From positions 43,308-107,307 of the forward strand of contig NZ_SZVO01000023.1 in NCBI RefSeq assembly GCF_005280585.1: a stretch of DNA of 64,000 nt. Direction: 5' to 3'. The translations under genes and the position numbers were made by a program. The DNA is from Dyadobacter frigoris (GTDB taxonomy: Bacteria > Bacteroidota > Bacteroidia > Cytophagales > Spirosomataceae). The notes below the pieces were generated by a model. It did no database searches and was not told where the DNA came from. It saw only the letters and a list, made by a program, of their open reading frames with translations. Every line of letters begins with the position of its first letter. Position 1 is the stretch's first letter. Shown here piece by piece: positions 43,412 to 53,338 of the stretch.

Positions 43412-46400
43412 ATGAAACTTAAATTTACAGTGTGGACATGTATTATGTCCTTATTTCTCACGGCCAGTCTTTTTGCCCAGACGAACCAGGCAACGATCAG
43501 AGGAACGGTCGTGGACGGAACCAAATCGCACGTTCCAGGCGCAACAGTTCAGGTGCGCAACGAATCAACCGGATTTACTTCGGCAACTACTACCAACGAA
43601 AAAGGAGAATTTATCATCAAACAGCTTCCTTTGGGTAAGCCTTACACGATCGTTGTCTCTTACATCGGTCACGGTGAACAGAAGAAAACGGGTTATTCTT
43701 TAAATCAGGGAGATTTAGTGACCGTTGATTTTGAAATTAAAGAACAGGCAAACGAACTTGATGCGGTTCAGGTTACCGGTTCAGGTTTGAAAAATGCAGT
43801 TAGAAATTTTGGAGCTGCAACTTCGGTAACGGCCCGTGATATTGCCAAACTTCCTGTAAACGGACGGAATTTTACGTCACTAATTGATTTGTCTCCATTG
43901 AGTAAATCAGGCGGAAGTATTGCCGGACAATTGGCTTCGTCAACCAACTATACCATTGATGGAATGACAGCGAAAAACGCAACTTCCGGAGGCACAACAA
44001 ACCGTAACGGCTCTCCTTACGCGATTTCGATGGAAGCTGTTCGTGAATTCAAGGTTGTTACAAACCAATACGATGTAACATACGGAAGAAGCGGCGGCGG
44101 ATCTATTAGTACCGTAACAAAATCGGGAACAAATACTTTGAGCGGAAGTGCTTTTGTATTTGGCCGTACCGATTGGTTGTCAAGTCCTTATGATATTCGC
44201 GGAAACAAAAGAAATGTTCCGTTCTCAACTTATCAGTATGGTTTTTCATTGGGCGGGCCAATCATTAAAGATAAAGCGCATTTCTTTGTGGCATGGGATC
44301 ATCAGGCGGATGCCCGACCATTACAAATTGCAGATATTCAGAGTGCTACGGACGAAAAACGTTTTAGTGTAACCAAGGCTTCTCTTGATCGTTACGAAAA
44401 TATTGCCAGAAGTAAATATGGCGTTGCAAACTCCGCGCAATTCGGTTCTTTTGACAAAAAAGAACAAACGGAATCTATTTTTGCACGCATCGACTGGCAG
44501 TTGAGCAAGAAACATTTGCTTACCATTCGTAATAACTTCGGTTTTGATAAAAACAACCAAAGCATTGGTGATAATAGTGCAATCAATACCTACGAAACCT
44601 ACGGAACATCAAGAGGTTTGGACAACAGTTTGTTATTTACGCTTCGTTCGGTTGTAAATCCACGTTTGATCAACGAGGCGAAATTACAGCATATGTATAC
44701 GAAGGAAAACAGTATTCCAAACCCGCAATTACCAGCTGGAAATATTCCACGTGCAATTGTTGAACGTGTAGCTTCATCAATTGAAGGAAAGGATGTTTTT
44801 ACAACGATTCAGCTTGGTGGACAGCGTTACATTCCTGAGCATTTTTACAACAATACGGTTCAGTTTACGGATAATGTTTATTACAATACAAATAATATCA
44901 GTTACACTTTCGGGACTGATTTGATGTATACCAACATGAATTCCCTTTACGGAAGTGAAATGAACGGACGTTTTTATTTCACTGGTCTTGACAATTTCGA
45001 GAATTTGAAACCATACCGTTATGCACGTGAAATCGCACTTAATCCTGATCACAGTGTAAAACAGAATATTCTGAACATGGGTGTTTATGGCCAGATGCAG
45101 ACGAAATTATTTACTGGTTTTGAATTAATGGCAGGCGTTCGTGTGGATTATGCCAACTATATCAACAGACCAAATTTCAACCAAACGGTTTTTAATGAAC
45201 TTGGATTGAGAACGGACAATACGATCAAAACTTTCCAGGTTCAACCTCGTGCGAATGTAACCTGGGATTTCAACGAAAGAGGAAAAGATATTTTACGCTT
45301 CGGAGCAGGTGTTTTCGGATCGGATATCAACAACTACGCTATGATCAACAACATGTTGTTTGATGGAACAAAAGTAGCTTCGGTTGATATTCAGGGAGCA
45401 AATGTGCCAACACCGGATTTTGTAAGTTACAGAAATAATCCGGCAACGGCACCAGGCGTGGAGTTGCTTAAACTTCCGGGTGTTACGAACAACGCGACCA
45501 TTAACATGAATGCGGCAGATGCAAAAGTTCCTACGATATATAAGGCGAATGTCTCATATAGTCACTTTTTCAATGATCGTTTCAAAATGGGTATCAGCGG
45601 TTATATGACATTGGGCCGTAATAATTATATGTACGTGGATGGAAATATGGCGGATCAGCCATTCTTCCGTTTATCGAACGAAGGTAACCGCGGTGTGTTT
45701 GTTCCTGCTGCAAGTATTGCTACTTCAAACGGCTCCACTGACTGGCAGAAAGGTCGTAAATCTGATAAAGTTGGTCGTGTGCTTGAATTGAACAGTAAAG
45801 GAAAAGTTAACTCTTACGCTGTGGTATTGGATGCAACGTATCAGTATTTCAAAGACGGAGAAATTACGGCGAGTTATACTTACAATGATGTAAAAGACAA
45901 TACTTCTTATAACGGAAACGTGGCGAATTCTGCGACTCTTGCCTTGATGGTAAAAGACGATCCTCGTAATTTGAGCCAGGTTACTTACTCGGATAATCAA
46001 TTCCGTAACAAGCTGGTGATCTACGGAACTTTGCCAACTTTCTATGGTGTGAGCGTGGGTGTGCGTTATTCAGGAACGGGTGGAACAAGATATTCACTTG
46101 CAGTGGGCGGAAACGTAAATGGTGATTTTGTAAACTCAAATGACCTGGCTTACATTTTCGATCCAAATAGCGCAGCAGTAGCTGACAAGTACCGTACAGG
46201 AATTCAGGCGTTGCTTGATAATCCGGAAGTAAACAGCGGACTGAAAGATTACATCCGTAAAAGTCAGGGGAAAATTGCTGAAAGAAACGGTGGTATCAAC
46301 GGTTTTTATGGTACATGGGATTTAAGAATTGCAAAGAAATTCCGCACTTTCGGAAGTCAGAGTATCGAAGTTTCTGCTGATATTTTCAACGTAGCCAACC

Positions 46401-46576
46401 TTCTGAATAAGAAATGGGGAACACAGGATATTCTTACAAAACAAAATATTTACTCGCTTAAAAGTTTTGACGCGACTTCAAAAAATTACAATTATGACGT
46501 AAATCCAACAACAGGTATTGTGGTTCCTTCGGGAAATCCTTACCAGATCCAGTTGGGGTTGCGGTACGCGTTTTAA
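43412..46576 (+). CDS. Oar-like TonB-dependent receptor with carboxypeptidase-type N-terminal domain
   Basis: This 1054-residue outer-membrane protein has a signal peptide (about 1-23), then a carboxypeptidase regulatory-like domain (about 27-110, TIRGTVVDGTKSHVPGATVQVRN). Next is a plug with the Oar-type TNYTIDGMTAKN and GRSGGGSISTVTKSGTN segments, and a large barrel with terminal Phe. These features place it in the Oar-like branch rather than SusC: there is no SusD partner. Ligand unknown; Oar-like receptors have been linked to protein or peptide transport and fatty-acid handling. It follows the metal operon but is separated from it by a terminator. Confidence 0.92.
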   Translation: MKLKFTVWTCIMSLFLTASLFAQTNQATIRGTVVDGTKSHVPGATVQVRNESTGFTSATTTNEKGEFIIKQLPLGKPYTIVVSYIGHGEQKKTGYSLNQGDLVTVDFEIKEQANELDAVQVTGSGLKNAVRNFGAATSVTARDIAKLPVNGRNFTSLIDLSPLSKSGGSIAGQLASSTNYTIDGMTAKNATSGGTTNRNGSPYAISMEAVREFKVVTNQYDVTYGRSGGGSISTVTKSGTNTLSGSAFVFGRTDWLSSPYDIRGNKRNVPFSTYQYGFSLGGPIIKDKAHFFVAWDHQADARPLQIADIQSATDEKRFSVTKASLDRYENIARSKYGVANSAQFGSFDKKEQTESIFARIDWQLSKKHLLTIRNNFGFDKNNQSIGDNSAINTYETYGTSRGLDNSLLFTLRSVVNPRLINEAKLQHMYTKENSIPNPQLPAGNIPRAIVERVASSIEGKDVFTTIQLGGQRYIPEHFYNNTVQFTDNVYYNTNNISYTFGTDLMYTNMNSLYGSEMNGRFYFTGLDNFENLKPYRYAREIALNPDHSVKQNILNMGVYGQMQTKLFTGFELMAGVRVDYANYINRPNFNQTVFNELGLRTDNTIKTFQVQPRANVTWDFNERGKDILRFGAGVFGSDINNYAMINNMLFDGTKVASVDIQGANVPTPDFVSYRNNPATAPGVELLKLPGVTNNATINMNAADAKVPTIYKANVSYSHFFNDRFKMGISGYMTLGRNNYMYVDGNMADQPFFRLSNEGNRGVFVPAASIATSNGSTDWQKGRKSDKVGRVLELNSKGKVNSYAVVLDATYQYFKDGEITASYTYNDVKDNTSYNGNVANSATLALMVKDDPRNLSQVTYSDNQFRNKLVIYGTLPTFYGVSVGVRYSGTGGTRYSLAVGGNVNGDFVNSNDLAYIFDPNSAAVADKYRTGIQALLDNPEVNSGLKDYIRKSQGKIAERNGGINGFYGTWDLRIAKKFRTFGSQSIEVSADIFNVANLLNKKWGTQDILTKQNIYSLKSFDATSKNYNYDVNPTTGIVVPSGNPYQIQLGLRYAF

Positions 46577-46590
46577 TGTTTTGTTAAACG

Positions 46591-46655
46591 CAGCGTAATG
46601 GAGTTTTTTCGGAGAGTTACGCTGAGAGTTTTTTCTTGGCGTAACTCTTTTTTTG
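46591..46655 (+). terminator. Overlapping terminator hairpins after the Oar-like gene
   Basis: Two hairpins share sequence: CAGCGTAA (46591-46598) with 46617-46624, and AGAGTTACGC (46613-46622) with GCGTAACTCT (46639-46648), the latter followed by a long T run. The word TTTGTTAAACGCAG recurs within the next 40 bases, so this may be part of a dispersed repeat. Confidence 0.7.
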
Positions 46656-46722
46656 TTAAACGCAGTGTTTGGGGAGCGGTCCGCCGCGCGGTTTTTGCGG
46701 GGAGTTTTATGAGTTTTTCTTT

Positions 46723-47928
46723 TCAGAATAATTCTAGCTGGCCGTTGTTTCCTTTTGGTTTTTTTGCTTTTCCCATAACGGTTCGGCCTTCGTATTTCCA
46801 GGAATTATCTCGTTCTTCCTGGATCAGGTCATCGAAGCGGTTGTTCGGCTGGAAATCTTTTTCCAGTTGAGCGGCTACTTTTGATAAATTTTTAAGTGCT
46901 TCAGATTTATCATTATCGCCTAATCTGGATTTTTGAACTGCCTTATCCAGAATTTGAATTGATTCATCGTAAATCGTGATCGGAACCGGAAATGGATGTC
47001 CGTCTTTTCCTCCATGTGCAAAGGAAAATCGTGCAGGATCGGAAAACCTTGAAGGTGTTCCGTGAATAATTTCACTTACTAATGTTAACGACTGAATCGT
47101 TCTCGGTCCGACTCCTTCCAACAAAAGCAACGATTCCATATTCTGAACCGGATTGTCGTGTGCCAGTGCTAATACTGATCCCAATCTTTTCAGATTCACA
47201 TTTTCTGCGCGCACGTCATGATGTTCAGGCATGATCAGCTTCCGAACTTCCCGCATGATTTTGTCAGGATTTTCAGTGGTTAATTCCAAAATTCCTGAGC
47301 GGGTAGGAGCTGCTGCTTTATCCGTAAGGTTCAATATGATGCCCTGATTTTTTCCGTAGATGGAAGTATGCGGCTCTTCAATAAAAGATTTTATACTCGG
47401 AGAATGCCAGTGATAGCGCCTCGCCATTTTTTCATCCGTATTCATTCCCTGCTGAACTACCGCCCAGTTTCCTTCTTTTGACACAATAAAAGAATGCAGA
47501 TAAAGCTGGAATCCATCCTGAATTGCGGTATTATCAACTTTGGCAGAAAGGCGGCTGTTGTGGACTAAAAGATTCCCATCCAAACCGGTTTTATCTGCGA
47601 TTGCCAGTAATTCTGCCGGCGTTTGTCTGGACTGTTTCCCTCTTCCCCCACAAATATAAATCCCCAGATCAGCAGATCTTTTATTTACAGAGCGTTTCAA
47701 AGCGCCCATAACCGACGTTGTAATTCCGGATGAATGCCAGTCCATTCCCAACACACAACCCAGCGACTGGAACCAGAATGGATCACTCAATTTTTGCAAT
47801 AAAACATCCCGGCCATACTCAATCACGATGGATTCCACAATGGCTCCACCCAATAAACTCATTCGCTGAGCCAGCCATTCCGGCACTCTTCCGTAGTGCA
47901 AAGGCAAATCAGCATGTCCGCTTTTCAT
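46723..47928 (-). CDS. DUF763 domain-containing protein
   Basis: This 401-residue protein shows the DUF763 hallmarks: N-terminal HADLPLHYGRVPEWLAQRMSLLGGAI, CVLGMDWHSSGITTSV, the arginine- and histidine-rich MARRYHWHS, and a helix-hairpin-helix-like LLLEGVGPRTIQSLTLVSEIIHG near residue 280. The family is known from archaea and scattered bacteria and has no assigned function. The hairpin-like motif hints at nucleic acid binding, which is inference. It converges with the Oar-like gene and is divergent from the DUF1456 gene. Confidence 0.87.
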   Translation of the reverse strand: MKSGHADLPLHYGRVPEWLAQRMSLLGGAIVESIVIEYGRDVLLQKLSDPFWFQSLGCVLGMDWHSSGITTSVMGALKRSVNKRSADLGIYICGGRGKQSRQTPAELLAIADKTGLDGNLLVHNSRLSAKVDNTAIQDGFQLYLHSFIVSKEGNWAVVQQGMNTDEKMARRYHWHSPSIKSFIEEPHTSIYGKNQGIILNLTDKAAAPTRSGILELTTENPDKIMREVRKLIMPEHHDVRAENVNLKRLGSVLALAHDNPVQNMESLLLLEGVGPRTIQSLTLVSEIIHGTPSRFSDPARFSFAHGGKDGHPFPVPITIYDESIQILDKAVQKSRLGDNDKSEALKNLSKVAAQLEKDFQPNNRFDDLIQEERDNSWKYEGRTVMGKAKKPKGNNGQLELF

Positions 47929-48034
47929 AGATGTAAGTTACTCAAAATTTAGTTTTTTCAATTTTAAGAAAGACAAGAGCAAAACTAGGGCGATATTTGC
48001 AGATATTTAAATTGAAAAAATCAAACCGAACAAG

Positions 48035-48280
48035 ATGACTAATAACGATATTCTTAAAAAATTACGTGTGGCGCTTCATTTGAGAAATGACGAAATAATC
48101 CAAATTCTTGCGCTTGTTGATTTTAAAGTGACTGCAAGTGAGCTGGGCGCACTATTTCGCAAAGAGGGACACGAGAACTATAAACCTTGTGGTGATCAGT
48201 TGCTTCGTAATTTTCTCAACGGTTTAATTATCCATATGCGCGGCCCGGCAGAAGATGGGAAAATCCGTGATGAAGCTTAA
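48035..48280 (+). CDS. DUF1456 (YehS-like) single-domain protein
   Basis: This 81-residue protein is one DUF1456 unit: NDILKKLRVALHLRNDEIIQILAL near the start and GDQLLRNFLNGLIIHMRG near the end. E. coli YehS has two such units in about 156 residues, so this is a half-length form, either natural in this group or derived. Function unknown. It starts about 100 bp from the divergent DUF763 gene. Confidence 0.85.
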   Translation: MTNNDILKKLRVALHLRNDEIIQILALVDFKVTASELGALFRKEGHENYKPCGDQLLRNFLNGLIIHMRGPAEDGKIRDEA

Positions 48281-48429
48281 AACGCAAAAGTCGGGCTAAA
48301 ATTGACCAGTCATCAAACAAAAACTTTCTGATCACCTCATTTTTTATATCTTTGAGTTTACCTGATTTTATTATTTCAATTGATCCGGTTACTCTCCATT
48401 AAAAGCTAAAATCACTTAAAAAATAAAAA

Positions 48430-49719
48430 ATGTTAATTCAGGTTATTATTACCCTTGTACTCGTACTTCTGAATGGTTTTTTTGTAGCTGCCGAATTTGC
48501 TATCGTTAAAATCAGAGCTTCCCAATTAGAACAAAAAGCGCAGGAAGGTAATAAAATGGCCATTTTGTCTAAGCAGATTGTTTCAAATCTGGATGGATAT
48601 CTGGCTGCTACACAATTTGGTATAACGCTTGCCAGTTTGGGCCTGGGCTGGATTGGTGAACCTGTTGTTTCTAAAATATTGATTAGCGGCATGGAGCTTG
48701 TTGGCATATCGCTGGACCCGGTTTTAGCGCATCAAATTGCGTTACCAGCAGCATTTGCTATTATCACAGTCCTTCATATTGTTTTTGGCGAACTTGCGCC
48801 TAAATCCATAGCAATTCAGCGTCCGGAAGCAACTACATTATTTTTGTCTTATCCGTTACACGGATTCTTCCTTGTTTTTCGCCCCATTGTCTGGATTTTA
48901 AATGGCATTGCCAATTTTATTTTAGGTGCTATTGGTATTACGCCTACACATGGAACGGAAGTGCACAGCAGTGATGAATTACGTTATCTGGTTCAGCAGC
49001 AGAAAGAAAGCGGAATGATCGAAGCCGCAGATTATGATCTGATCAAAAATGCTTTTAACTTTTCAGAGCGTATAGCAAGACAGGTTATGATTCCCCGAAC
49101 CAAAGTTATAGGTGTGGATATCAATGATTTTACAGAAGCAGATCTTGAAAAGATAATTGAAGAAGGATATTCCCGAATTCCGGTTTATGAAGATTCCATG
49201 GACCAGATTATAGGTGTTTTGCATTTGAAAGATCTGTTGATGAAAATGCGGAAAGGAAGTGAGATTGTTCTTTCGGAGCTTGTGAGGCCAATTTCCATGG
49301 TTCCTGAATCGAAACCAATCGGAGCTATTTTACGTGATTTTCAATTAAGTCGTCAGCAGATGGCGGTTATTGTTAATGAATATGGTGGTGTTGAAGGAAT
49401 TGTAACGATGGAAGATATTCTGGAAGAACTGGTTGGAGAAATTCAGGATGAATACGATAACGAAACGCCGATTGTTAAAAATGAAAACGGGAATTATCTG
49501 GTTTTGGGTTCTGCCTCAATCAGTGATATCAATGAACATTTGCCAAACGATATCTCCAAAGAAGGTGATTATGAAACATTAGCCGGTTTCCTGATTTCCA
49601 AGTTTAACCGTATTCCTTCTATCGGCGAAAAAGTTCGTACCAAGGATTATGAATTTATGGTGATGAAAAAGCAGCGCAGTACCATTTCATTGGTTCAGAT
49701 TACTGCTTTGGAAGATTAG
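48430..49719 (+). CDS. Hemolysin/CNNM-type membrane transporter with CBS domains
   Basis: This 429-residue protein has an N-terminal DUF21 (CNNM) membrane domain with four helices (about 1-180), a CBS pair (about 210-330; IPRTKVIGVDINDF and EYGGVEGIVTMEDILEELVGEI), and a C-terminal CorC/HlyC transporter-associated domain (about 345-425). Family members, such as CorB/CorC and YfjD, transport or regulate magnesium or sodium. The old hemolysin name comes from a weak historical similarity. It is 150 bp after the DUF1456 gene, and its stop lies 12 bp from the converging beta-helix gene. Confidence 0.9.
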   Translation: MLIQVIITLVLVLLNGFFVAAEFAIVKIRASQLEQKAQEGNKMAILSKQIVSNLDGYLAATQFGITLASLGLGWIGEPVVSKILISGMELVGISLDPVLAHQIALPAAFAIITVLHIVFGELAPKSIAIQRPEATTLFLSYPLHGFFLVFRPIVWILNGIANFILGAIGITPTHGTEVHSSDELRYLVQQQKESGMIEAADYDLIKNAFNFSERIARQVMIPRTKVIGVDINDFTEADLEKIIEEGYSRIPVYEDSMDQIIGVLHLKDLLMKMRKGSEIVLSELVRPISMVPESKPIGAILRDFQLSRQQMAVIVNEYGGVEGIVTMEDILEELVGEIQDEYDNETPIVKNENGNYLVLGSASISDINEHLPNDISKEGDYETLAGFLISKFNRIPSIGEKVRTKDYEFMVMKKQRSTISLVQITALED

Positions 49720-49731
49720 GGGATCAATTTT

Positions 49732-52083
49732 TTATTTCAGATCAATTTTTATGATTAATGGTTTTTGATTTCTTAAAATCTCAACTTCCATACTTCCTGT
49801 CCAGTTATATTGCTGCCGGATCGCTTCAAGTCGGACTACATTATCAGCAGCTTCTTTGTTAGCCATTCTGATTACATCGCCAGCTTGTAGTTTACTTTTT
49901 GTGAGAATACTTGTTGAGGGGATTTCAACCAGAATAACGCCTTTTTCATCCGGTAAGCCAAAAGCAGAGCGGTCTCCCAAACCCTGTACATTCCTGATCT
50001 TCGCGCCAAGCCAGGTTATTTCCTGCAACTCTTTTTCGAGCGATGCATTAAGCAAAACGGGTAACTGCACCTTCTCCGAAATTGCTTTAAAACTTTCTTT
50101 CGTAACCCCAAAATCGTCCATTGGAAAGTTTTTGAAACCAATACTTAGCGCCGGACTGGATGTTTTAACCTGGTAATTACCATTTTTGGCATCGACAAAT
50201 TCAGCATCTCCAAAACGACTGTTTTTATCAATACCAAAGGCTTGCGCACTTTTCAAAGCAACTTCATCAGGAAAAAGATTATGATCCACTTCCTGTCCCC
50301 AATCATTGACCAGAATAGGAAAGTAAGGGCGCATGACGATGTTATGCCTGAAAATATCTCCGCTGTTTTTAAACCAGACATGCGGATGAAATGAATTATT
50401 GATCAGAATATTATTTTCGGCAATACGCTTAAATCCTTCGCGGAATTTCAAGCCGCCGCTTAGACAAACGTTATTATAAATGTGATAATTGCTGCTGCCA
50501 TCGTCCAGATCAATATCCCAGCCATGATCACAGCGGAAACGGTTATTACGGATTACGACTGGTTTTTGGGCATCCAGCAAAATTAATTCAGGATGGGCTG
50601 CTACCAGACTATCCATTACTTTCCTGTTCGGATGCCAGAAACGATCCCGGCCCCAGGAATTGAATGCACCGTGATCACCTGTTTCCATCACCGTTTCAAA
50701 AACATCATTATTCTCAATCAAATGACCACCCCAACAACCATCACCAATATTAATTCCGGCTCTTGGAACACGATAAATGGTATTATGCCTGACCAGGATT
50801 TCTGACGCCATTTCAATTTGTGCGGCCGTTGCTTGTTTTTCAATTTGACCAATGTTGTGAATGAGATTATTTTCAGCAAAACAATTGGACGGGTAACGGT
50901 TATTTTTCGGGCCAGGCGTTTTGTCCATTTTCGCGTAGGGAATGAAATTATCATAACCAAAAGCTGCCGAGCGGACTGCGGAGCTATCACCTACAAAACA
51001 AATGGCGCTGGATCCTATATCATGAAAATGGGAACCGGTTACGCCGGAAGCATGATTATGTCCACTGATCATCACCGCATTTCCACCAAGATTGGCAAAT
51101 TCAGAATCCTCGATGACACAGTTTTCTGTATTTTCCATCAACACGGCACCGCCACGATAGATCATCCAGTCACTCCGTAAAAGCGGTTCATAATGATCCA
51201 TGATCGTCCGTTCCGTATGCTCAAAATGAATGCCTTTGATTGTGATATTTTGGACAGGTTTTTCTGGCGTTCCTTTTATTTCTATGATATGTTTCAAGTG
51301 AGAAACTTCAATATCGGCACTTGTCAGATCAATTCCGGAACGAGGATAAACAAATAAAGTTTTTGTCTTTTTATTATAAAACCATTCGCCGGGCGCGTCC
51401 AGTTCTTCGAAAATATTTTCAACAAAACGGTATTTTAAATGCAAAGGAGCAGGGCGGTTGTTTTGCCAGCCACCTTCTAAAACCGGTTTTCCATCTTTAA
51501 TTTCTTTGATGCGATAATGAAAACTTCCCCACTCACCCTGATGTAAAGCGTGGAAATATGCTCCGGCGGGATTTTTCCATTTTGCTATTCTTTCAGGAGA
51601 AAGTACGTCTTCTGCGGTACCATTAAAAACTCTGGCCGTGGAATCATAATTTGGATAACGGGCAAGGATTTGGGGCTTTTCGTTAATAAACAAAGCTTCG
51701 AAATCGGGGCCTTCAACTTTCGTTTTCCAAATTGTACTTGTGTGTTTTTTCCACTTTGGTATTATTTTCCGGCCAGCACTTAATACTACTTTTTCATTTT
51801 TATAAGCTTCAATTAAGACTGATTTTCCGTTCAGCCTATTATTGTTGAGCAATAAAGTTTGATCAAGATTGTAGGTGCCTTTGCGTATATGAAGGGCAAC
51901 ATATGTTTGTTTTGATTTACTTATCCTGGTTATGGCGGCGGCCGGTGTTTTTAGTGGAGACAGGATTGTTCCATTGTTTGCATCATTTCCGTTCTGAGAA
52001 ACGTAAAGGTTATTTTGGGACAGTAACGGAAAGAAGATAAATTGAAAACAAACCAGAACTTTGTAAAAATAGCTAAGCCGCAT
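49732..52083 (-). CDS. Secreted right-handed parallel beta-helix protein with C-terminal PDZ-like domain
   Basis: This 783-residue protein has a signal peptide (about 1-23). It starts with the NLYVSQNGNDANNGT...PLKTPAAAITRI pectate-lyase-type cap, then a long series of beta-helix rungs (for example ITIKGIHFEHTERT, NTENCVIEDSEFANLGGNAVMISG, NNRFRCDHGWDIDLDDGSSNYHIYNNV). From about residue 690 a short PDZ-like domain follows (VLVEIPSTSILTKSKLQAGDVIRMAN). Such proteins are polysaccharide lyases, epimerases or hydrolases. Catalytic residues cannot be fixed from sequence, so the activity is unknown. Confidence 0.85.
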   Translation of the reverse strand: MRLSYFYKVLVCFQFIFFPLLSQNNLYVSQNGNDANNGTILSPLKTPAAAITRISKSKQTYVALHIRKGTYNLDQTLLLNNNRLNGKSVLIEAYKNEKVVLSAGRKIIPKWKKHTSTIWKTKVEGPDFEALFINEKPQILARYPNYDSTARVFNGTAEDVLSPERIAKWKNPAGAYFHALHQGEWGSFHYRIKEIKDGKPVLEGGWQNNRPAPLHLKYRFVENIFEELDAPGEWFYNKKTKTLFVYPRSGIDLTSADIEVSHLKHIIEIKGTPEKPVQNITIKGIHFEHTERTIMDHYEPLLRSDWMIYRGGAVLMENTENCVIEDSEFANLGGNAVMISGHNHASGVTGSHFHDIGSSAICFVGDSSAVRSAAFGYDNFIPYAKMDKTPGPKNNRYPSNCFAENNLIHNIGQIEKQATAAQIEMASEILVRHNTIYRVPRAGINIGDGCWGGHLIENNDVFETVMETGDHGAFNSWGRDRFWHPNRKVMDSLVAAHPELILLDAQKPVVIRNNRFRCDHGWDIDLDDGSSNYHIYNNVCLSGGLKFREGFKRIAENNILINNSFHPHVWFKNSGDIFRHNIVMRPYFPILVNDWGQEVDHNLFPDEVALKSAQAFGIDKNSRFGDAEFVDAKNGNYQVKTSSPALSIGFKNFPMDDFGVTKESFKAISEKVQLPVLLNASLEKELQEITWLGAKIRNVQGLGDRSAFGLPDEKGVILVEIPSTSILTKSKLQAGDVIRMANKEAADNVVRLEAIRQQYNWTGSMEVEILRNQKPLIIKIDLK

Positions 52084-52195
52084 ACTGTCAACGTTGAAGT
52101 GAGAATTTACCTTAATATTATCTTTTTCAATTTAAGGGTTTTCTCTTGCTAATCTACCTGTTTTTAGATATTTTCATCATCCCAACCTCATAGTT

Positions 52196-52552
52196 ATGAA
52201 AGCTTATTCCAAAATTTTGATCGGATTTTTAGTTCAGGGCTTAGTCATTCAAACAGCTTTCGGGCAAACAAAAAAAACTTCGGATTCTGTTTTTGTTAAT
52301 GCTCAGATTAAACCGAAATTTTCTGAAATGGTTGATTATGGATTGCCAACGAATAAGGAAGGAGTTCATGAGTTCCCGGGAGGAAAAGCTCCGGTATCCA
52401 ATCAGATTAATTCAGATGGTTCAATCAGGATTAATAAAACAGGTCGAATTACAGTACCAGCAGAAATTATCAGAACAACGGAAATACAAAAAGCGACGGA
52501 TCGAAATACAGATTCTGATAGTAAAATAAAAAGCAAAAAGAGGAAGAATTAA
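52196..52552 (+). CDS. Small secreted protein of unknown function
   Basis: This 118-residue protein has a clear signal peptide ending near Gly23-Gln24 (TAFGQ). The mature part has no recognised domain: an Ala-Gln-Ile-Lys-Pro-rich start, PTNKEGVHEFPGGKAP, and a very basic Lys/Arg/Ser tail. It is monocistronic, divergent from the beta-helix gene, with a terminator 20 bp after the stop. I do not recognise a family. Confidence 0.65.
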   Translation: MKAYSKILIGFLVQGLVIQTAFGQTKKTSDSVFVNAQIKPKFSEMVDYGLPTNKEGVHEFPGGKAPVSNQINSDGSIRINKTGRITVPAEIIRTTEIQKATDRNTDSDSKIKSKKRKN

Positions 52553-52571
52553 ATTTTTGATATAAAAGAAT

Positions 52572-52604
52572 AAGTCCGCAAGGTGGGTAGCTTGCGGACT
52601 TTCT
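52572..52604. terminator. Intrinsic terminator
   Basis: A perfect 11-bp stem (52572-52582 and 52591-52601) with an 8-nt loop and short T tail separates the small secreted gene from the converging SDR gene. Confidence 0.75.
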
Positions 52605-52625
52605 AGTATAATTATGATATAGCTT

Positions 52626-53315
52626 TTAGCTGTTATTATATATTTTCAAAACAGTTTCCCTAAGTTTTTGTCCGCTTTCGGTTAATACAAAAGCAATACT
52701 TTCTGCAATATCAGCGGCTGAAATCCATTTAGTGAAATCCGCATCCGGCATGGCTTCCCGATTTGTGGGTGTGTCAATGGTGCTTGGCACAATTACCGTT
52801 GCCGTGATATTATCCGATTTTCCTTCTGCATTTATAAATTCCGCCATTTTAAATAACAGCGATTTTGAAAGTGCATATGCGAAATTTCCTTTTCCCTGAT
52901 CAGCCTCCAACGCTGGTCTTGCACCAACGAAAATAAATTGTCCGCCGCCATTTGCTTTAAAATGTTCCATAAGTGGTTTTACCAAATGGAAAGTTGTAAA
53001 GAAATTTAGACTGAACATTTTTTGAAGCAGCGCATCATCCGTTTCATGAAGACTTCCCGGCGCATATGCACCCACAAGGAAAATTCCTGCCTGAACAGTT
53101 TTTGCCTTTTCTAATGTTGACTTGACAAAATTTAGTGAGTCTTCACCATTTGTCAAATCCACGACATAGCCTGTCACATTTTTAAACGTGTCAAGAGCAT
53201 GTGCGTTTTTCGAACCAAACGTTACGTATAAGTCATTTCCCAGATCAGAAAGTTTTTTAACAACATCTTGTCCAAGACCTCCGGATGCGCCGCTGATGAT
53301 TATGTTTTTTGACAT
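52626..53315 (-). CDS. Short-chain dehydrogenase/reductase (SDR) family protein
   Basis: This 229-residue Rossmann-fold protein begins IIISGASGGLGQDVVKKL, the classic SDR TGxxxGxG variant, and has a YALSK active-site segment (Tyr and Lys of YxxxK in FAYALSKSLLF). The catalytic Ser before it is not in an obvious position (FIFVGARPALEAD), so activity is uncertain. Substrate unknown. It is 23 bp downstream of galU on the same strand and may be part of that unit. Confidence 0.85.
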   Translation of the reverse strand: MSKNIIISGASGGLGQDVVKKLSDLGNDLYVTFGSKNAHALDTFKNVTGYVVDLTNGEDSLNFVKSTLEKAKTVQAGIFLVGAYAPGSLHETDDALLQKMFSLNFFTTFHLVKPLMEHFKANGGGQFIFVGARPALEADQGKGNFAYALSKSLLFKMAEFINAEGKSDNITATVIVPSTIDTPTNREAMPDADFTKWISAADIAESIAFVLTESGQKLRETVLKIYNNS

Positions 53316-53338
53316 ACGTTTGTTCCGTTATTTTAAAA

